A stretch of 64,000 nt of DNA from Chloroflexota bacterium (GCA_016223085.1 JACRPS010000003.1:1050274-1114273); one strand, 5' to 3'. Counted from the stretch's first letter, positions 9,155-18,451 are shown. Numbers and translations: made by a program. The notes: generated by a model from the letters alone, not told the origin.

Positions 9155-11107
9155 ATGAATTCCCGCCAACGTTTACTCACCGCTCTGAATCACCAGGAGC
9201 CTGACCGTATCCCGTTTGACCTGGGCGGCACGGTGCTGACCAGCATCCACGTCAACGCCTACAAACGGCTGCGCCAGTATCTTGGTCTGCCGGAAAAAGA
9301 CATCGAAGTGATGGACATCTTCCAGCAGATCGCAGTTGTGGACGAGGATGTACGCCAGAAGCTCGGCGCGGACATCCGCAACGTCGCGCCGCGGTCGTCG
9401 GCCACCTTTAAGATTGTCATCAACACCACCGACCTGCCCGGCTACGACTTCTTCCACGACGAATGGAAAATCGGCTGGCGCAAGCCGAAAGAGGGCGGCT
9501 TCTTCTACGACATGTTCGATCACCCGCTGGCGAACGCCACCAGCATAAACGATATCAAAAACTTCCCCTGGCCCGACCCGGTAGACCCGGCGCGGTTTGA
9601 AGGGCTGGCCGAACGTGCCCGCTACGTCGCCGAAGACATGGGCGAGCCGGTCATTCTGGGCGGACTGGCGGCAGGGTTCTTTGAACTCACCTGCTGGACA
9701 CGCGGCTACGGCAAGGTCTACCCCGACCTCGTCAACAACGTGGAATGGGTCACGTATCTGATGGACAGGATCATTGACCTTAAGCTTCAATACTGGGAAG
9801 TGGCGCTGCCGATGGTCGGCCAGTATGCCGACGTGGTGCAGGAAGCGGACGACGTGGCCGGGCAGTTTGGCCTGCTCATCAGCCCGGAGGTCTACCGCAA
9901 GCTGATTAAGCCGCGCCACAAAAAGATCGTGGATTTCATCAAGGCGCGCAGCAACGCCAGAGTGTTTTATCACTGCTGCGGCGCCGTCCGCGACATCATC
10001 CCCGATCTGGTGGACATCGGCTTTGACATCATCAACCCGGTGCAGGTCAGCGCCAAGGGCATGGAGTCAAAGGCGCTCAAGCAGGACTTTGGCAGGGATA
10101 TTACCTTCTGGGGCGGGCTGGTGGATACGCAGGGCGTGTTCACCGACGGCACACCGCAGCAGGTGCGCGATGAAGTGCGGCGGCGGATTGACGACTTCGC
10201 GCCCGAAGGCGGCTTTGTTGCCGCGACGGTACATAACATCCAGTCGAATGTGCCGCCGGAAAATATCATGGCGATGTGGGAAGCCCTGCAGGAGTACGGC
10301 TGCTACGAGGCGGATAACGCCCCTGGCCGCCGGCCTCCCGACTACTGGCAGGATTACCCCGAAGCGCCCGCCCGCCCGGTGACGTTTAACACCAGCCCGG
10401 ACTCAATGGCAGGCCGCGCCCTGACGCCGGAAGAAGCTGCCGCGCTGTTTAACGAAGAACAGCCGCTGGCGCCGGTGCTAAACGAACTCAAGGACGCGAT
10501 CATCAACGGCAATCCGCCGGTGGCGCTGGACAAAGCCCGCCGCGCGCTGGACGCGGGCATTAACCCCGGCGTCATCATCAGCGACGTGGTGATGCCCGCC
10601 ATGCAGGTAGTCGGCAGCAAGTTCGAGTGCGGCGAATACTTCCTGCCGGAAATGATGGCCGCTGCGATTGGCACGCAGGGCGTAATGAAAGTGCTGCGAC
10701 CGAAGCTGATCGAGTCAGGCATCCAGCCGGTCGCCAAAGCGATCATCGGTACGGTTAAGGGTGATCTGCACGACATCGGCAAAAATCTGGTGGCGATGAT
10801 GTGGGAAGGCGCGGGCTTCAACGTGATTGACCTCGGCCCGGACGTGTCTGCCGACAAGTTCATCAAGGCGATTCAGGACAACCAGCCGCAGTTGGTGGGC
10901 ATGTCTGCCCTGCTGACCACAACCATGCCGATGATGGGTAAAATCATCAGGGCGCTGGAAGATGCCGGCGTGCGCGATCAGGTGAAAATCCTGATTGGCG
11001 GCGCGGGTGTGACCCAGGCATTTGCCGAACAGGTGGGCGCGGACGGTTACGCGCCGGACGCCAGCGCGGCGGTTCGTAAAGCGAAAGAGCTGCTGGCGCT
11101 GAATTGA
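9155..11107 (+). CDS. URO-D/MtaA-type methyltransferase fused to a corrinoid-binding protein
   Basis: 650 residues with two normally separate proteins in one chain. Residues about 1-345 are a uroporphyrinogen-decarboxylase-superfamily barrel; the HCCG at about 273-276 matches the zinc-binding His-x-Cys-Gly of MtaA/CmuA methyltransferases rather than true haem-pathway enzymes. Residues about 425-520 form the helical cap (B12-binding-2) of methanol/methylamine corrinoid proteins, and about 523-650 the cobalamin domain with DLHDIGKN (cobalt-ligand His), GMSALLTTTM and GGAGVT. Together they could move methyl groups from a methylated substrate to a carrier such as tetrahydrofolate. The gene follows the sugar importer operon, separated by a palindrome. 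Substrate unknown; O-methylated sugars are a guess from context. Confidence 0.87.
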   Translation: MNSRQRLLTALNHQEPDRIPFDLGGTVLTSIHVNAYKRLRQYLGLPEKDIEVMDIFQQIAVVDEDVRQKLGADIRNVAPRSSATFKIVINTTDLPGYDFFHDEWKIGWRKPKEGGFFYDMFDHPLANATSINDIKNFPWPDPVDPARFEGLAERARYVAEDMGEPVILGGLAAGFFELTCWTRGYGKVYPDLVNNVEWVTYLMDRIIDLKLQYWEVALPMVGQYADVVQEADDVAGQFGLLISPEVYRKLIKPRHKKIVDFIKARSNARVFYHCCGAVRDIIPDLVDIGFDIINPVQVSAKGMESKALKQDFGRDITFWGGLVDTQGVFTDGTPQQVRDEVRRRIDDFAPEGGFVAATVHNIQSNVPPENIMAMWEALQEYGCYEADNAPGRRPPDYWQDYPEAPARPVTFNTSPDSMAGRALTPEEAAALFNEEQPLAPVLNELKDAIINGNPPVALDKARRALDAGINPGVIISDVVMPAMQVVGSKFECGEYFLPEMMAAAIGTQGVMKVLRPKLIESGIQPVAKAIIGTVKGDLHDIGKNLVAMMWEGAGFNVIDLGPDVSADKFIKAIQDNQPQLVGMSALLTTTMPMMGKIIRALEDAGVRDQVKILIGGAGVTQAFAEQVGADGYAPDASAAVRKAKELLALN

Positions 11108-11118
11108 CGCAGAATCAG

Positions 11119-11149
11119 GAGGCGGTGGCATAACCGCCGCCTCTCGTTT
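11119..11149. terminator. hairpin between convergent genes
   Basis: GAGGCGGT (11119-11126) pairs with ACCGCC...GCCTC (11133-11143, 3-base bulge), followed by tcgttta. It lies in the 51 bases between the convergent URO-D/corrinoid and HxlR genes. Confidence 0.5.
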
Positions 11150-11158
11150 ATGCCGCTA

Positions 11159-11842
11159 TTATCTCTCGCCCGGCGCTGCCGGTTCGCCATCAGCGGGCAC
11201 GCTGGACAGCCGCAGGAAACGTTTCAAGGCGTCAGCATCTCCCTCGATCCGAATCAAACCGTCCACGACGGCTTCTTCCGGCGCAATCTGCCCGGCAAAG
11301 ACAGCGACAAACACCGGCATCTCGCCGTAAAATACGGCGTCCGGTTTCCAGGTCTGCCCCTGCTGCACCGTCAGGTCGCCATCCTGCACCCGCACCTGTA
11401 AGACTTCGTTCCCCAGGCGCAGTTCATAGGTTTCGTGAACCCCTGCTGCCGGTTCCGGGTGGAAAAAGGCTTTGATCGCCAGCGCAAATGCGCCGATGCT
11501 GGGCGGTGCGACCCCTTCCAGTGAATCCGGCAAAAACTGGCTGCCCCACCGGCCCAGTTCCAGTACTGCCGCTTCCAGCGCGCGGCCACGCGCGGTCAGT
11601 TCGTACACGGTTGAGCCGGCGGGCGGGGGTAACACCCGCTGGCGGAGAATCCCCTGCTGTTCCAGGGTTTTGAGGCGTTCGGCCAGCAAATTGGTGCTGA
11701 TACAGCGCAGTCCGTCCATCAGGTCGGTAAAGCGTCGCGGTCCGACCAGCAGTTCCCGCATGATGAGCAGCGTCCAGCGTTCGCCGATTACATCCAGGCC
11801 GACAGCCAGCGCGCAAAACTGTCTGTAGCTTCTGTTTTTCAT
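11159..11842 (-). CDS. HxlR-family regulator with C-terminal SCP2-like domain
   Basis: The start is placed at ATG 11842 because family members begin MKNRSYRQFC; a GTG at 11881 would add 13 residues. The 227-residue protein has an HxlR winged helix (1-100: ALAVGLDVIGERWTLLIMRE, RRFTDLMDGL, LAERLKTLEQQGIL) and a C-terminal part (about 125-215) with VDGLIRIEGDADALKRF, resembling SCP2-like ligand-binding domains. HxlR proteins sense electrophiles or aromatic compounds and repress divergent genes. It is divergent from an efflux MFS gene with an operator between, so it most likely represses that gene. Confidence 0.82.
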   Translation of the reverse strand: MKNRSYRQFCALAVGLDVIGERWTLLIMRELLVGPRRFTDLMDGLRCISTNLLAERLKTLEQQGILRQRVLPPPAGSTVYELTARGRALEAAVLELGRWGSQFLPDSLEGVAPPSIGAFALAIKAFFHPEPAAGVHETYELRLGNEVLQVRVQDGDLTVQQGQTWKPDAVFYGEMPVFVAVFAGQIAPEEAVVDGLIRIEGDADALKRFLRLSSVPADGEPAAPGER

Positions 11843-11910
11843 ATAACCAGTATACAGGAGGCTTCCGGCAAATTCAAGCACCGCATTACCAACTACTTAC
11901 ATTTGAATGG

Positions 11911-11944
11911 TTTACTTGACTTTTTGAAGTAAAGCTCATATTCT
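11911..11944 (+). promoter_or_regulatory. promoter with HxlR-type operator for the MFS gene
   Basis: TTGACT (11916-11921), 17 bases, then TATTCT (11939-11944). An inverted repeat TTTACTT (11911-11917) N9 AAGTAAA (11927-11933) covers the -35 box and part of the spacer. Its shape resembles known HxlR-family operators (TACT...AGTA halves). Binding there would block RNA polymerase on the MFS side. Confidence 0.7.
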
Positions 11945-12033
11945 AGAACATGTGTGTCATTCACCTGACACTCCGGTACGGGTTTACCGGAATACGGAAC
12001 GACTGTCCGATGGTCAAATCTGGGAGGGGACTT

Positions 12034-13653
12034 ATGACAGTAACGGAGCAAGCGCGTATCAACACCAAAGCACCACCCCGGGCGGGACGGAGAGAGTGGA
12101 TTGGGCTGGCGGTCCTGATGCTGCCCACCCTGCTGATTGCGATGGACCTGACGGTGCTGCATCTGGCCGTGCCGTCGCTCAGCGCCGACCTGCAGCCCAG
12201 CACCTCGCAGCTTCTGTGGATCACCGACATTTACGGCTTTATGATCGCCGGTTCGCTCATCACCATGGGAACGCTGGGCGACCGGATTGGCCGGCGGCGT
12301 CTGCTGCTCATGGGCGCGGCGGCCTTTGGCTTCGCCTCGGTGCTGGCTGCGTTCTCGACCAGCGCGGAGATGCTGATCGCGGCGCGGGCGCTGCTGGGTG
12401 TTGCTGGCGCGACGTTAATGCCCTCCACCATGTCCTTAATCCGCAACATGTTCCTGGACCCCCGTCAGCGTACTATCGCCATTGGCGTGTGGGTATCCGG
12501 TTTTTCGGTCGGCAGCGCCGTCGGCCCGCTGATCGGTGGGTTTCTGCTGGAACACTTCTGGTGGGGGTCGGTGTTCCTGCTCGGTGTGCCGGTGATGGCT
12601 GTACTGCTGATTACCGGCCCGCTGCTGCTGCCGGAATATCGAGACCCGCATCCAGGCCGGTTTGACCTGCTCAGCGCGGGTATGTCGCTGGCTGCCGTGC
12701 TGCTGGTCATCTACGGGCTGAAGCAGGTTGCGGAGAACGGCCTGGGCTGGCTGCCGGCGCTGTCGGTTCTCGCCGGCGTGCTGGTGGGTGTCCTGTTTGT
12801 CGCGCGGCAGCGCCGGCTGGCCGATCCGCTGATTGATCTGCGACTGTTCAGAGTACCCGCGTTCAGCGCCGCGCTGGCGACCTACACCTTCGGCATCTTC
12901 TTCGGGTTAGGGACATCCCTCTTTATCGCCCAGTATCTGCAACTGGTGCTGGGGCTATCCCCGCTGCAGGCCGGGCTGTGGTCAGCGCCGGGCGCGGTGG
13001 CCTTCATCATCGGCTCGAACCTGGCGCCAAAGGTGGTGCAGCGCATCCGACCGGCGTTTCTGGTGGCGGGCGGGCTGACGCTGGGCGCGGTGGGCATGGC
13101 ACTGCTCACTCAGGTCGGCAGCAGTTCGCTGGCGCTGATCGTCATCGGCAATCTCATCATGTCGGTGGGCTTCGGGTTTACTTTCACGCTGACGGTTGAT
13201 CTTGTGGTCGGCGCGGCCCCGCCGGAACGCGCTGGCGCGGCGTCCGCCATCGCGGAAACCGGCGCAGAGTTGGGCGGCGCGCTTGGCCTGGCGGTCCTCG
13301 GCAGTCTGGGAATGGCGATTTACCGCCAACAGGTGAGCGCGGCCATACCGCCGGACCTCGCACCGGACATCGCGCACGCCATCCGGGAAACGCTGGGCGG
13401 CGCAGTGGCCGCTGCTGCCCAGCTTCCCGATCCGGTAGGTTCGACCCTGCTGGAATCGGCGCATCAGGCCTTCATTCGCGGGCTGCACCTCAACGCGCTG
13501 CTTGCGGTCATCGGTTTCATCGGGCTGGCCGCCCTGACCACTACCATGCTGCGGCACATCCAGCCCCATGCCGAAGCTGCGACGGAACCTGAATTGAATC
13601 CCGGCCTGGCCGTCACCCCACTGCAACAGCCAGGTATGCAATCCGGGGACTGA
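12034..13653 (+). CDS. DHA2-family multidrug efflux MFS transporter
   Basis: 539 residues from ATG 12034, which has GGGAGGGG 4-10 bases upstream; in-frame codons back to 11950 lack a ribosome site. About 14 hydrophobic segments fit the DHA2 (QacA/SmvA/EmrB) group. Motif A appears as LGDRIGRRRLLLMG at about 90-103 and motif C-like GVWVSGFSVGSAVGPLIGGF at about 150. Likely exports cationic or hydrophobic compounds across the cytoplasmic membrane by proton antiport. Regulation by the divergent HxlR protein is indicated by the operator at 11911-11933. Confidence 0.9.
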   Translation: MTVTEQARINTKAPPRAGRREWIGLAVLMLPTLLIAMDLTVLHLAVPSLSADLQPSTSQLLWITDIYGFMIAGSLITMGTLGDRIGRRRLLLMGAAAFGFASVLAAFSTSAEMLIAARALLGVAGATLMPSTMSLIRNMFLDPRQRTIAIGVWVSGFSVGSAVGPLIGGFLLEHFWWGSVFLLGVPVMAVLLITGPLLLPEYRDPHPGRFDLLSAGMSLAAVLLVIYGLKQVAENGLGWLPALSVLAGVLVGVLFVARQRRLADPLIDLRLFRVPAFSAALATYTFGIFFGLGTSLFIAQYLQLVLGLSPLQAGLWSAPGAVAFIIGSNLAPKVVQRIRPAFLVAGGLTLGAVGMALLTQVGSSSLALIVIGNLIMSVGFGFTFTLTVDLVVGAAPPERAGAASAIAETGAELGGALGLAVLGSLGMAIYRQQVSAAIPPDLAPDIAHAIRETLGGAVAAAAQLPDPVGSTLLESAHQAFIRGLHLNALLAVIGFIGLAALTTTMLRHIQPHAEAATEPELNPGLAVTPLQQPGMQSGD

Positions 13654-13677
13654 ACACTACTGCTAACCTCTGCTCAC

Positions 13678-13699
13678 GGGGCGCGCTATGGTGCGCCCC
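13678..13699. repeat. degenerate relative of the GTAGGG palindrome
   Basis: GGGGCGC (13678-13684) faces GCGCCCC (13693-13699) and is followed by tacccc. The left GTA is lost. Lies just after the MFS gene and could act as its terminator. Confidence 0.55.
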
Positions 13700-13773
13700 T
13701 ACCCCTGTCCTTACCATTCCCCGGACAGCAATGATTTGGCGGGTGGCCTGATTTTCCGGTTACAATAGAAACC

Positions 13774-14976
13774 ATGCCACCTGAAACCGAGCTCACCCAG
13801 CACCTTCATCACCTCAGCGTTCACATCGGCCCGCGCATGATGGGGTCGCCGGGCGACCACGCCGCCGCCGCTTATATCCGGCAGGTGTTTGCTAACGCCG
13901 GATTGCAGGTCGAGGAACAGCGTTGGGACTGTCCATACTGGAGCAGCGAAGCCATCCGGCTTGAGGTCAACGGCCAGCCGCTGCCCGCCTACGCCAATAC
14001 CTACTCTCCGTCCTGTGATGTTACCGCGCCAACGGTAGCTATCGGAACGATCGCCGAACTGCAAGCCGCCGAACTGGTGGACAGGATAGGCATCCTCTAC
14101 GGCGATCTGGCGAGCGCGCCATTAACCAATATTGGCTATACCATCTACAACCCGGAACGCGACCGCCAGATTAATGCCCTGCTGCAAGCCAAACGTCCGG
14201 CGGCGCTGCTCACGCTGGAGCCGTTCAGCCGCGTCTACGAACCGCTGATTCAGGACTGGGATTTGGGCATCCCATCGGCCAGCGTCACGCATGAGGTTGG
14301 CCTGCGCCTGCTGCAAAACACCGGGCAGACGGCGCGCCTCATGATGACTAATCGCAGCACGCCCAGTTCGAGCGCCAGCATCATCGGCAGGACGACCAGC
14401 CGTTCACCCAACCGGCTTGTCCTGTGCGCGCACTACGATACCAAGCGGGACACGCCCGGCGCGGTGGACAACGGCGCGGGCGCGGCGGCACTGCTGGCGC
14501 TGGCTCACCGGCTGGCGCGCCTGCCGCTGGACATTGGTCTGGAGTTTGTCGCTTTTGGCGGCGAAGAATATTATGCCTCCGGTGATGTGGAATACGCGCG
14601 CCGCAACGATGGCCGCTTCGGGAATATACTTGCGGCGATCAATCTGGATGGCGTTGGGCAGCGGTTGGGTGCGAATACAGTCACTATGCTGGCGGAATCG
14701 GCGGCGTTCCATGATCTGGTGGCGGAGGTCGTCCAGCAGTACCCCGGCGTAACATGGGCCGAACCCTGGTACGCCAGCAACCATTACACCTTCTTCGCGC
14801 GCGGCGTGCCCAGCATCGCCCTGACCTCCGCTGGGACGATGAACATCTTGCACCGTCCGGCGGATACGATGGACTGGGTGAGTCCGGCGAAACTGGCCGA
14901 AGTGGTGTCGCTGGTGACGGTGCTGGTCGAGCGCCTGCACCCCCTGCCGCTGGCGTGGACGCGCCCGCCGGCGTAA
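13774..14976 (+). CDS. M28-family zinc aminopeptidase
   Basis: 400 residues, no evident signal peptide. The di-zinc ligands of M28 peptidases can be followed in order: LCAHYDT (His, about 221), AVDNGAGAAALL (bridging Asp, about 232), FGGEEYYASG (catalytic and ligand Glu, about 265), AINLDGVG (Asp, about 294) and a final His in TMNILHRPADT (about 353). An inserted protease-associated-type region lies between about 80 and 190. Predicted to remove N-terminal residues from peptides. No functional link to the flanking sugar genes is apparent. Confidence 0.88.
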   Translation: MPPETELTQHLHHLSVHIGPRMMGSPGDHAAAAYIRQVFANAGLQVEEQRWDCPYWSSEAIRLEVNGQPLPAYANTYSPSCDVTAPTVAIGTIAELQAAELVDRIGILYGDLASAPLTNIGYTIYNPERDRQINALLQAKRPAALLTLEPFSRVYEPLIQDWDLGIPSASVTHEVGLRLLQNTGQTARLMMTNRSTPSSSASIIGRTTSRSPNRLVLCAHYDTKRDTPGAVDNGAGAAALLALAHRLARLPLDIGLEFVAFGGEEYYASGDVEYARRNDGRFGNILAAINLDGVGQRLGANTVTMLAESAAFHDLVAEVVQQYPGVTWAEPWYASNHYTFFARGVPSIALTSAGTMNILHRPADTMDWVSPAKLAEVVSLVTVLVERLHPLPLAWTRPPA

Positions 14977-15033
14977 CAGGCCGCCGCACGGTAGCATTTT
15001 TTAATAGAAATGTCTCAAAAAGGATGATGAATC

Positions 15034-16023
15034 ATGCAAGCCAAAGCGATTGTGGCAACCGCCGAACAGCAGGTGGCGCTCCAGACGGTTGAGGTTCCCG
15101 CGCCCGGTCCCGGCGAAGTGCTGGTTGAGGCCGCGTATACCGCCATCAGCCCCGGCACGGAGTTGCGCTGTCTGGCGGGCAAACAGGAAGGGGTGCGCTT
15201 TCCGTTTGTGCCCGGCTATTCGATGGTCGGGCGAATTATCGCGCGTGGCGACGGCGTTTCTGTGCCAGAAGGCACGCTGGTGTACTGTGCCGGTACGACC
15301 AAAGCGAATGTCAGCCTGGGTTGGGGCGGGCACGTCAGCCATGCGGTGATGCCCGCCGCCAATGCCTACCCGCTGCCGGACAATGTTCATCCGCTGGACG
15401 GTCTGACCGCGCATCTGGCGGCAATTGCCTACCGCGGCGTCCGCCTGAGCAAGGCGCAGCCGCACGAACATGTCGCCGTCGTGGGCCTGGGGGTGATCGG
15501 CCAGTTGGCCGCCCGCCTGCACGCGCTGACCGGTGCGCGGGTTGTCTGCGCCGATCTGGCGCCGGCGCGCGTAGAAGTAGCGCGGCAGGTGGGGCTGGAA
15601 GCGTTTGTACCGCAGTCCAGCCTGGCCGACTCGTTCCGCGCGGTTTTCCCGCAGGGGGCCGACGTGGTGGTGGATGCCACTGGCGTCGCGGCAGTGCTGC
15701 CGCAGGCGATCGGCATCGCACGAGACGTGGGTTGGGACGATACGCCGCGCGTCGGCGCGCGTTACATCATTCAGGGCAGCTACCCCGGCGATTTCTGCAT
15801 CCCCTACCAGCCCGCTTTCCTGAAGGAGATGTCATTCTGGCTGCCGCGCGACGTGCAACCGGCAGATGTTCGCGTGGTGCTGAACCTGATGGCGCGCGGC
15901 AAACTTCCCGCGCGCGATCTCATCTCGGAGATTCGGTCGCCGGAGGAAGCGCAGCGCACCTACGACCAACTGCGCGACCCGGCCTGCGGGCTGCTGACGG
16001 TGGCGTTCCGCTGGGTGGATTGA
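15034..16023 (+). CDS. medium-chain (MDR) dehydrogenase without catalytic zinc motif
   Basis: 329 residues from ATG 15034 with AGGA upstream. GroES-like N-terminal half (VEVPAPGPGEVLVEAAYTAISPGTE) and Rossmann half with VAVVGLGVIGQLAARLHAL at about 150-168. The usual Cys and GHE zinc residues are replaced (AISPGTELRC, VPGYSMVGRI), the pattern seen in the BchC-like and sugar-linked branch of MDR enzymes. Substrate unknown; an NAD-linked sugar or polyol oxidoreductase would fit the neighbourhood. Convergent with the next gene across a palindrome. Confidence 0.78.
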   Translation: MQAKAIVATAEQQVALQTVEVPAPGPGEVLVEAAYTAISPGTELRCLAGKQEGVRFPFVPGYSMVGRIIARGDGVSVPEGTLVYCAGTTKANVSLGWGGHVSHAVMPAANAYPLPDNVHPLDGLTAHLAAIAYRGVRLSKAQPHEHVAVVGLGVIGQLAARLHALTGARVVCADLAPARVEVARQVGLEAFVPQSSLADSFRAVFPQGADVVVDATGVAAVLPQAIGIARDVGWDDTPRVGARYIIQGSYPGDFCIPYQPAFLKEMSFWLPRDVQPADVRVVLNLMARGKLPARDLISEIRSPEEAQRTYDQLRDPACGLLTVAFRWVD

Positions 16024-16030
16024 GGCAAAC

Positions 16031-16060
16031 CGTAGGGACACGATATATCGTGTCCCTACG
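16031..16060. repeat. GTAGGG palindrome overlapping a stop codon
   Basis: CGTAGGGACACGATA with exact complement, between convergent genes. Its right-hand CTA (16056-16058) is the TAG stop of the minus-strand gene that starts at 18140. Confidence 0.95.
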
Positions 16061-18140
16061 TCAGGACCACCACCGTATACAGCGGCACGTTCCGCAGGCG
16101 CAGGTGATGCAGGCCGTCATTGTGCGTCAGCGTCACGTCGGGATTCCCGTTCGGGCAGTACATCGTCGCCGTTTCAAACCGCTGCGGCAGGCGCAGCGAC
16201 AGCGATAATTCCGGCAGCACCGGCACGGCGTCCTGCGACTCATCGTAATCATACCGAATGAGATGCACCGCCGCCCCCTCGCTGACCCGCTGCACGTGCA
16301 GCGCCAGATTGGCCGCCGGTTCGATCTGCGCCTGCGGGCCATCCGGCAGTTGCGCCAGTGTGAAACCATCGTTGATCTGTGTTACGCCGGGATGTGACAG
16401 CAGCGCCTGCCGGTCGCTTTCCGGCAGGTTATGGCCCAGCCCGCCGATGACCAACAAACGCCCGCCCTGTTCCAGGCAGGCCGCCAGCAGCCGCGCCTGC
16501 TCCGCCGTCAGAAAGCGGCTGTCCGGCAGAATCAGTGTCCGGTACTGGCGCAGGTCGTCTGGTTGAAGTTCGTCTTCGCGCAGCGTGCCATCCGGGAAAA
16601 ACAGCACGTCGAACGGCTGCGCGGCGTCCGCCAGTGTCTCGCACACGTCCCAGAACGGTACGCTGCCGCCGCCGGAAACATTGGTACGGTTGTCCGCGAA
16701 CAAATCCCGGCGCGAGACAAGCTGGAAATTGCTCTCGACGCTGTAAACAACCGCCGTTTCCGAATACGTCTGCTGACTGTAAAGATGATCGTGGTCGGCA
16801 AGAAAGTTCTGAATTTCCACACACAGTTCATGTGGCGCGTAAAACGAGTCCTCGATCACGCTGCCCATCCACGAGCCATATGGTACGCTCATGTTCGCGC
16901 CCAGCGCGGCGGCTTCGTACAGCGACAGACGAAACAGGTCGTAACCCTTGCCAACCTTCAGCCTGTCCACCAGTTCGGGGATGACGCCGCCATAGGGATT
17001 TTCGACCACCACCACCGGCTTGTCGCCGGCGAACCCGGCGACGTAGTGATACCAGGCGGGCTGGCGGTAGCGGGTATTGCGCATTTCCGTAATCATCAGA
17101 TCAACGGAAGGCGCAAGCGAATAATACTGGTCGAACAGGTTAAAGAAGTTGCCGGATACCAGCACGCTTCGCCCTTTCGACACGGCGTAATCGCGGGCAT
17201 AGTCGGCCAGTTCCTTAAAATAGCGGGTGATCGCGCCGCGCTGGAAGCGGATGTAATCCCAGAACAGCGGCGAGTCCTCGCGGTTTTCCTGAAAATCGTA
17301 GCCCCGTTCGCGCAGCCAGTGGCCGTAATGAAAGGTGCTGAGGTCTACGCCGCGCAGGTCGGCAGGGTGTTGGTCAGGCGGGAGCGCCTGTAAATACTCG
17401 CGGAACAGGCGCATACAATCGTCGCAGAAGCAGCCGCCGTATTGCAGGCTGGTCAGGGGCAGTTCGGCCTCGTCAAGCTGCACACCGTCCACGCCGGCGT
17501 CAATCTGGATGCGGATGATCGCTTTCAGGTACTCGCGCCAGGCCGGGTTGTTCCGGTCCATCAGATAGGCCTGATGCTCCCGGTCAGGGCATTCGACCCA
17601 GCGGGCGTGCAGCGCGTTGCCAAAAATATCACGCGAACAGCACTGCTCCGGTAAATCGGTGATTTCCTCGCCCTGACCGTTGTACAGCCCGTTCGGGAAG
17701 TAGCGTTCAAACGGCGGCCACAGCTTTGGATAGCGGTTCTGCGCAAATTCCCGCAGGCCAAGCCAGCCCGGTTTGCCGGCGCCGCGCAGTTCGTTCATGG
17801 AAAGAACGGCATCTTCGGCATCGTTGAGTTCAACCGGGAATTCCCAGCCCTGGACTTCGAACACGATGCCGAACACTTTGATGCCGTGTTTCTGGCATTC
17901 GCGGATAAACTCGCTGTCGTTAACAAAGCCGTAGAAGCGGAAGCGCGGGTCAATCGCGCCAAAGGCTTCCTGTTCCAGATAGGGCAGCGAGATCGAACCG
18001 CCGCCCAGCGCCGACCACACCAGCACGGTGGTGCGGTAGGCTTGCAGGTCATCCACCATTTTCAGCCGCCGCGCCGGTAAACTGGGATGGTAACAATGCT
18101 GGCGCGGAAACCAGGCGTCAAAATAACAGCCGCGTTCCAT
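16056..18140 (-). CDS. glycoside hydrolase-like TIM-barrel protein with beta-galactosidase trimerisation-type domain
   Basis: 694 residues, no signal peptide, so cytoplasmic. The N-terminal ~400 residues look like a clan-A barrel: TTVLVWSALGGG, NDSEFIRECQKHGIKVFGIVFE, AGVDGVQLDEAELPLTSLQYG (possible catalytic DE), CFCDDCMRLFREYL with a Cys pair, and ITEMRNTRY. The middle-to-C-terminal part (FPDGTLREDELQ...LILPDSRFLTAEQARLLAACLEQGGRLLVIGG) is the glutamine-amidotransferase-like trimerisation domain known from GH42 enzymes. Probably a glycosidase on plant oligosaccharides, but I cannot name the family. It is the last gene of a long minus-strand series; its stop codon comes from the palindrome at 16031-16060. 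Confidence 0.6.
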   Translation of the reverse strand: MERGCYFDAWFPRQHCYHPSLPARRLKMVDDLQAYRTTVLVWSALGGGSISLPYLEQEAFGAIDPRFRFYGFVNDSEFIRECQKHGIKVFGIVFEVQGWEFPVELNDAEDAVLSMNELRGAGKPGWLGLREFAQNRYPKLWPPFERYFPNGLYNGQGEEITDLPEQCCSRDIFGNALHARWVECPDREHQAYLMDRNNPAWREYLKAIIRIQIDAGVDGVQLDEAELPLTSLQYGGCFCDDCMRLFREYLQALPPDQHPADLRGVDLSTFHYGHWLRERGYDFQENREDSPLFWDYIRFQRGAITRYFKELADYARDYAVSKGRSVLVSGNFFNLFDQYYSLAPSVDLMITEMRNTRYRQPAWYHYVAGFAGDKPVVVVENPYGGVIPELVDRLKVGKGYDLFRLSLYEAAALGANMSVPYGSWMGSVIEDSFYAPHELCVEIQNFLADHDHLYSQQTYSETAVVYSVESNFQLVSRRDLFADNRTNVSGGGSVPFWDVCETLADAAQPFDVLFFPDGTLREDELQPDDLRQYRTLILPDSRFLTAEQARLLAACLEQGGRLLVIGGLGHNLPESDRQALLSHPGVTQINDGFTLAQLPDGPQAQIEPAANLALHVQRVSEGAAVHLIRYDYDESQDAVPVLPELSLSLRLPQRFETATMYCPNGNPDVTLTHNDGLHHLRLRNVPLYTVVVLT

Positions 18141-18275
18141 ATGGACTCCTTAAGCGCTACCGGAGGCTGAAGCCATCCGGCTAGTTGTTCCGGCGGGAAG
18201 TCGGCTCAAGCCGACTCAAACCCGCCGGGTTACGTTCGTAATGGCCGGAATGGAGTGATACATGCCGGACTTCCT

Positions 18276-18440
18276 GTCATTTCCTCTGTGTCTCTGAACC
18301 TCTGTGTTATGCTTTTCTCTGATTCCTTTGCGTCTTTGTTTCATTGCGCCTTTGCGTTAATTATTTTCTCGGCGCCTCTGGGTTATGCTTTCTGCTTTCT
18401 CCGCGCCTTTGCCCCTTTGCGCGCTTTGCGTTAAGTCTTT
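18276..18440. repeat. purine/pyrimidine-biased periodic repeat in a 311-base gap
   Basis: On the minus strand this stretch runs as variants of 'ACGCAAAG' (units ACGCAAAG, GCGCAAAG, GACGCAAAG) and then 'CACAGAGG' (AACACAGAGG, GACACAGAGG), about 9-12 bases apart. Part of the same 311-base gap (18141-18275) holds a hairpin AGTCGGCT/AGCCGACT near 18200-18220. No gene or promoter is visible. Confidence 0.7.
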
Positions 18441-18451
18441 TAACTCGGAAC

